Positions 61,640 through 64,000 of a stretch of 64,000 nucleotides of DNA are shown here, in pieces; within the stretch, counting starts at the first letter, position 1, and the number at the start of each line of letters is the position of its first letter. Under the pieces are notes generated by a model. The model saw only the letters and a list, made by a program, of their open reading frames with translations, did not search any database and was not told the DNA's origin. The stretch is from Callaeas wilsoni (Eukaryota > Chordata > Aves > Passeriformes > Callaeidae). Both the position numbers and the translations under genes were made by a program. The stretch covers positions 62,001 through 126,000 of the forward strand of contig VWPU01014893.1 in NCBI GenBank assembly GCA_013398955.1. The letters are read 5' to 3'.

Positions 61640-63348
61640 ATAAATAAATGTTACAAAAAAATCTAATTAGTCATCTATTACTGGACTAATTTTTAAAATA
61701 ATTATAAACTAATTAATCACAACTTTCAAGGCAAAATAATAAAAGCTTTCTTTTTAGTTTTTGCTTCCTGAAATCGAAAAGAAGTTTCCATAGGTAGATT
61801 TTTGAATTTAGAATTCTAAAGTTTTTGTGTGGTTTTGCAGTATTGTATGAATGACTCACACTGATTTTGCCATATATATATACATTTTTCTGCAAAATAA
61901 AGGTTATGTGACACTAATCAGATATTATCCGATTAATTTTTTTCCATATGCAAATGTGTCTTAAAGGTTTTCACTTTATTTCAACAAAAATTAACGAAAT
62001 TAACTGAGGGTATACTATGAATAAATCCTTGTTAGGTATAATTCTAGGCTGATCATGCAAAATCCTCTATGGATAAATTTTGTGTGTTTTCAGTACACCG
62101 TGGAAGTCAGTCTGAGCAATCTTTTGTGTGATTCCTTGATGTGGCTGGATAAAAGATCATCCTAAGTATTATTTACAGTCCATTTCCATTTCCATACTAA
62201 TCATATTATTACAGAAACTCAGTCTATATGCACTTGCCAGTCCCCGCTGGTGAAAGACAATCTTTATTATGTTAAAAAATGGACATCAGAAAATTGTTTT
62301 TGAAGTGTAATGAAATGATTTAATAACAATGTATCATCATATTTCCTAAATGATTTTAAAACCTTAATGCACTGCAGGAGTCTGCCTCAGTGGCATAATG
62401 AAACGGGACAGTTCAGATTGCAACCTGCTGTGTGAGGTTCCCCCCGTGTACAGAACAGCAGGACAGCTCTGTCTCCTTCCCTTTTTATCTTTCTTTTCCT
62501 CTCCAAGTGCTGGGTCATATTCTTGGAGAGGGAGATGTCACTCAGTATCTCACACGTCCAGCTGGTGTTTAATTTGCACAGAGTAAAGATGAGGTACTTC
62601 TTAGAACTAAATCTACTGCTACAGTTTGATCATGAAAGTTGCTAAAAGGTTCAGAATATAGCTCTGCTAACCACTGGGTTAGTGGAAATATTAGCCATTT
62701 ATTTGTTATAATCAGTAAATTGGCCTCTCCACCCACACCCCCTGGACACACAGAACAGATATATAGCTCATCATAGAGATAAATATACATTTAGAGAGAA
62801 AGCAGGAGAAAAAGAGAAGTGCACACACAAGCCCACTGCACTGCTGACATGATGATTCTACCTTGTCTAAGAATACAGGCAGCTGCAAGGGAAAAATGGA
62901 TGTGAAAGAAATGTGTAAGTGCGCAGCAGGATATAAGTTCACAAGAACTTGGGCAACTCTTACAGCTGTGAACCTTTGGACTTTATACATTGAAATGATC
63001 TGATATTCACTGCATTATAGCTGTTTTTCTTTATATCCATTGCGTAGAACCCTGGAGCCTTCTTTTTTAGTGTGGCTGTGGCTTGGACACAGTAACAGCC
63101 TAAAAAGAAGTAAATATACTGATTGCAGCTGCAACCTTCTACAGAGAATGTTTGCAGAGCAATAACATTCACGAAGGGAGAAAGCAAGAGCAGTTGTGGC
63201 TGGAAAAGACTTTAGTAGGGAGTGTGAAGTGGTAATACTGACTGGCCATACCTGTTTAACAAATTGTCTCAGTGTAGCTTTGCACTGAGGCAAAAGTCCA
63301 CCTGAATCTACTGGGCAAGTAACAGCATTAAATTTCAAGTACTGTTTT
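61640..63348. other. Unique A+T-rich sequence, no gene seen
   Basis: Frames up to 92-107 codons on the reverse strand (62712-62990, 63015-63338) show no recognisable motifs. TATATATATACA sits near 61874. Confidence 0.55.
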
Positions 63349-63360
63349 GCTCACGTGAGC
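63349..63360. promoter_or_regulatory. Perfect 12-bp palindrome with a TCACGTGA E-box
   Basis: GCTCACGTGAGC is a perfect palindrome. It contains CACGTG with the flanks preferred by USF and TFE3/TFEB-type bHLH-zip factors. CpG-containing E-boxes are rare in this CpG-poor window. Nothing else here supports a promoter, so it may be chance. Confidence 0.3.
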
Positions 63361-63865
63361 TAAAGCACCAGTCATGGGTTAGAACTAAGGTCTACTAGGT
63401 ATTAGACAAATTCAAAATAAAAGGAAAATTCTAGTTCCAAACTGTAGAGAGTTTTGACTAGACATTCAGGGTAAAAACTGTTTCCTCTAAATTTAGTGCA
63501 TAAATTTCTGCATATTATAGGCTCCTGTTTGAATCAAATGGGCAACTCTGCACATTCCTCAACCTATTTCAGAAGTCTGCTTAAGGATAAGATGGATTGC
63601 ACCCTAGAAGGGCCAATCTTTTTTGGTAGAGACCCTGGGGTGACTGTTTCGTGTGTAGATGGATGAATTCCTACCCATCTTTTCCTAGAACAGTGCTGCA
63701 GCTGGATTAATGTATGTGGTGGCACACTCTCTAGCAGAGATACATTACAGCATCAGGCTTAATAATGTAGGTGATCCTGCTCCACAAAGAAGGATTTCTC
63801 TACTGGAAGATGAGCCAAAAGTTATTTTAAGTCACATCTTATTTTCTATTTAATAGTAGCACTCC

Positions 63866-63896
63866 AGTGCCAAATTTTGCTCTGTGTAAATCCTAT
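63866..63896 (+). repeat. Possible amniote interspersed-repeat relic (short)
   Basis: GTGCCAAATTTTGCTCTGTG, followed by TAAATCC, resembles the head of the same amniote repeat type suspected at 30125-30222 (GCCAAATTCTGCTCTCAGTTACAC-like). It is too short for confidence. Confidence 0.3.
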
Positions 63897-64000
63897 ATGT
63901 AGCCTTTCCAGTCGTTAAATTGACACATGAATAGTACTACAGTCTATAACAGGTTTAACAAAAAGGGTAGAACTTGACCATCAGCAGCTCGCCTGCAAGT
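63897..64000. other. Unique sequence at the window edge
   Basis: No feature was recognised. Confidence 0.4.

Noticed and set aside
1..64000. CRISPR arrays, operons, phage or bacterial genes, tRNA and rRNA genes
   Set aside because: No regularly spaced repeats with unique spacers, no bacterial gene density and no tRNA or rRNA signature. The window is vertebrate nuclear DNA.

Overview
This window looks like a stretch of a bird nuclear chromosome, either intergenic or deep inside an intron. The evidence is the repeat content. The only clearly recognisable mobile elements are CR1 LINEs, the dominant avian retrotransposon. They include young-looking 3' ends carrying the typical short ATTCTATG-like tail, plus much older CR1 copies and MIR/L2-like relics of the kind shared across amniotes. 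I saw no L1, Alu or other mammal-specific elements. The sequence is A+T-rich and poor in CpG throughout, apart from one compact island. No open reading frame in either strand looks like a conserved cellular protein. The longest are about 160 codons, lie in unremarkable sequence or in the GC-rich island, and show no domain I recognise. I therefore report no intact protein-coding gene and no RNA gene.

Layout. 1-15.5 kb: unique A+T-rich sequence with an inverted AGT microsatellite (2.4 kb), a small 13-bp-period repeat (2.1 kb), two MIR-like relics (2.7 and 12.0 kb), a homeobox-site-like A+T block (5.2-5.6 kb) and one exon-like interval with good splice signals (6.0 kb). 15.5-20 kb: an old reverse-strand CR1 with a MIR/L2-like tail beside it, then a younger forward CR1 3' end (19.5-19.8 kb). 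20-35 kb: mostly unique sequence with a short hairpin (23.5 kb), a T/G-rich tract (25.5 kb) and several amniote-type relics (29.1, 29.75, 30.1 kb). 35-48 kb: a nearly complete MIR-like element (35.6 kb), an old forward CR1 (37.4 kb), a reverse CR1 3' end (40.6 kb), a possible MIR pair (42.3 kb), a 14-copy GGTTT array (45.3 kb) and a short forward CR1 3' end (47.1 kb). 50-58 kb: the largest element, a 1.4-kb reverse CR1 with a decayed reverse-transcriptase reading frame (50.4-51.8 kb), a forward CR1 3' end (53.5-53.9 kb), an isolated CpG island (55.4-55.8 kb) and a very old forward CR1 fragment (56.5-57.4 kb). 58-64 kb: unique sequence with simple repeats, a 15-bp perfect hairpin (61.6 kb) and an E-box palindrome (63.35 kb).

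The best candidate for an active element is the CpG island at about 55.38-55.80 kb. It has roughly 39 CpG dinucleotides in 420 bases in an otherwise CpG-poor window. On the forward strand it holds a short ATG-initiated stretch that runs directly into a plausible splice donor. It may be the promoter and first exon of a gene or lncRNA continuing to the right, but the window cannot prove it. I found no convincing undescribed biological system. Repeat-family calls rest on my recall of family consensus features, and no database search was run.
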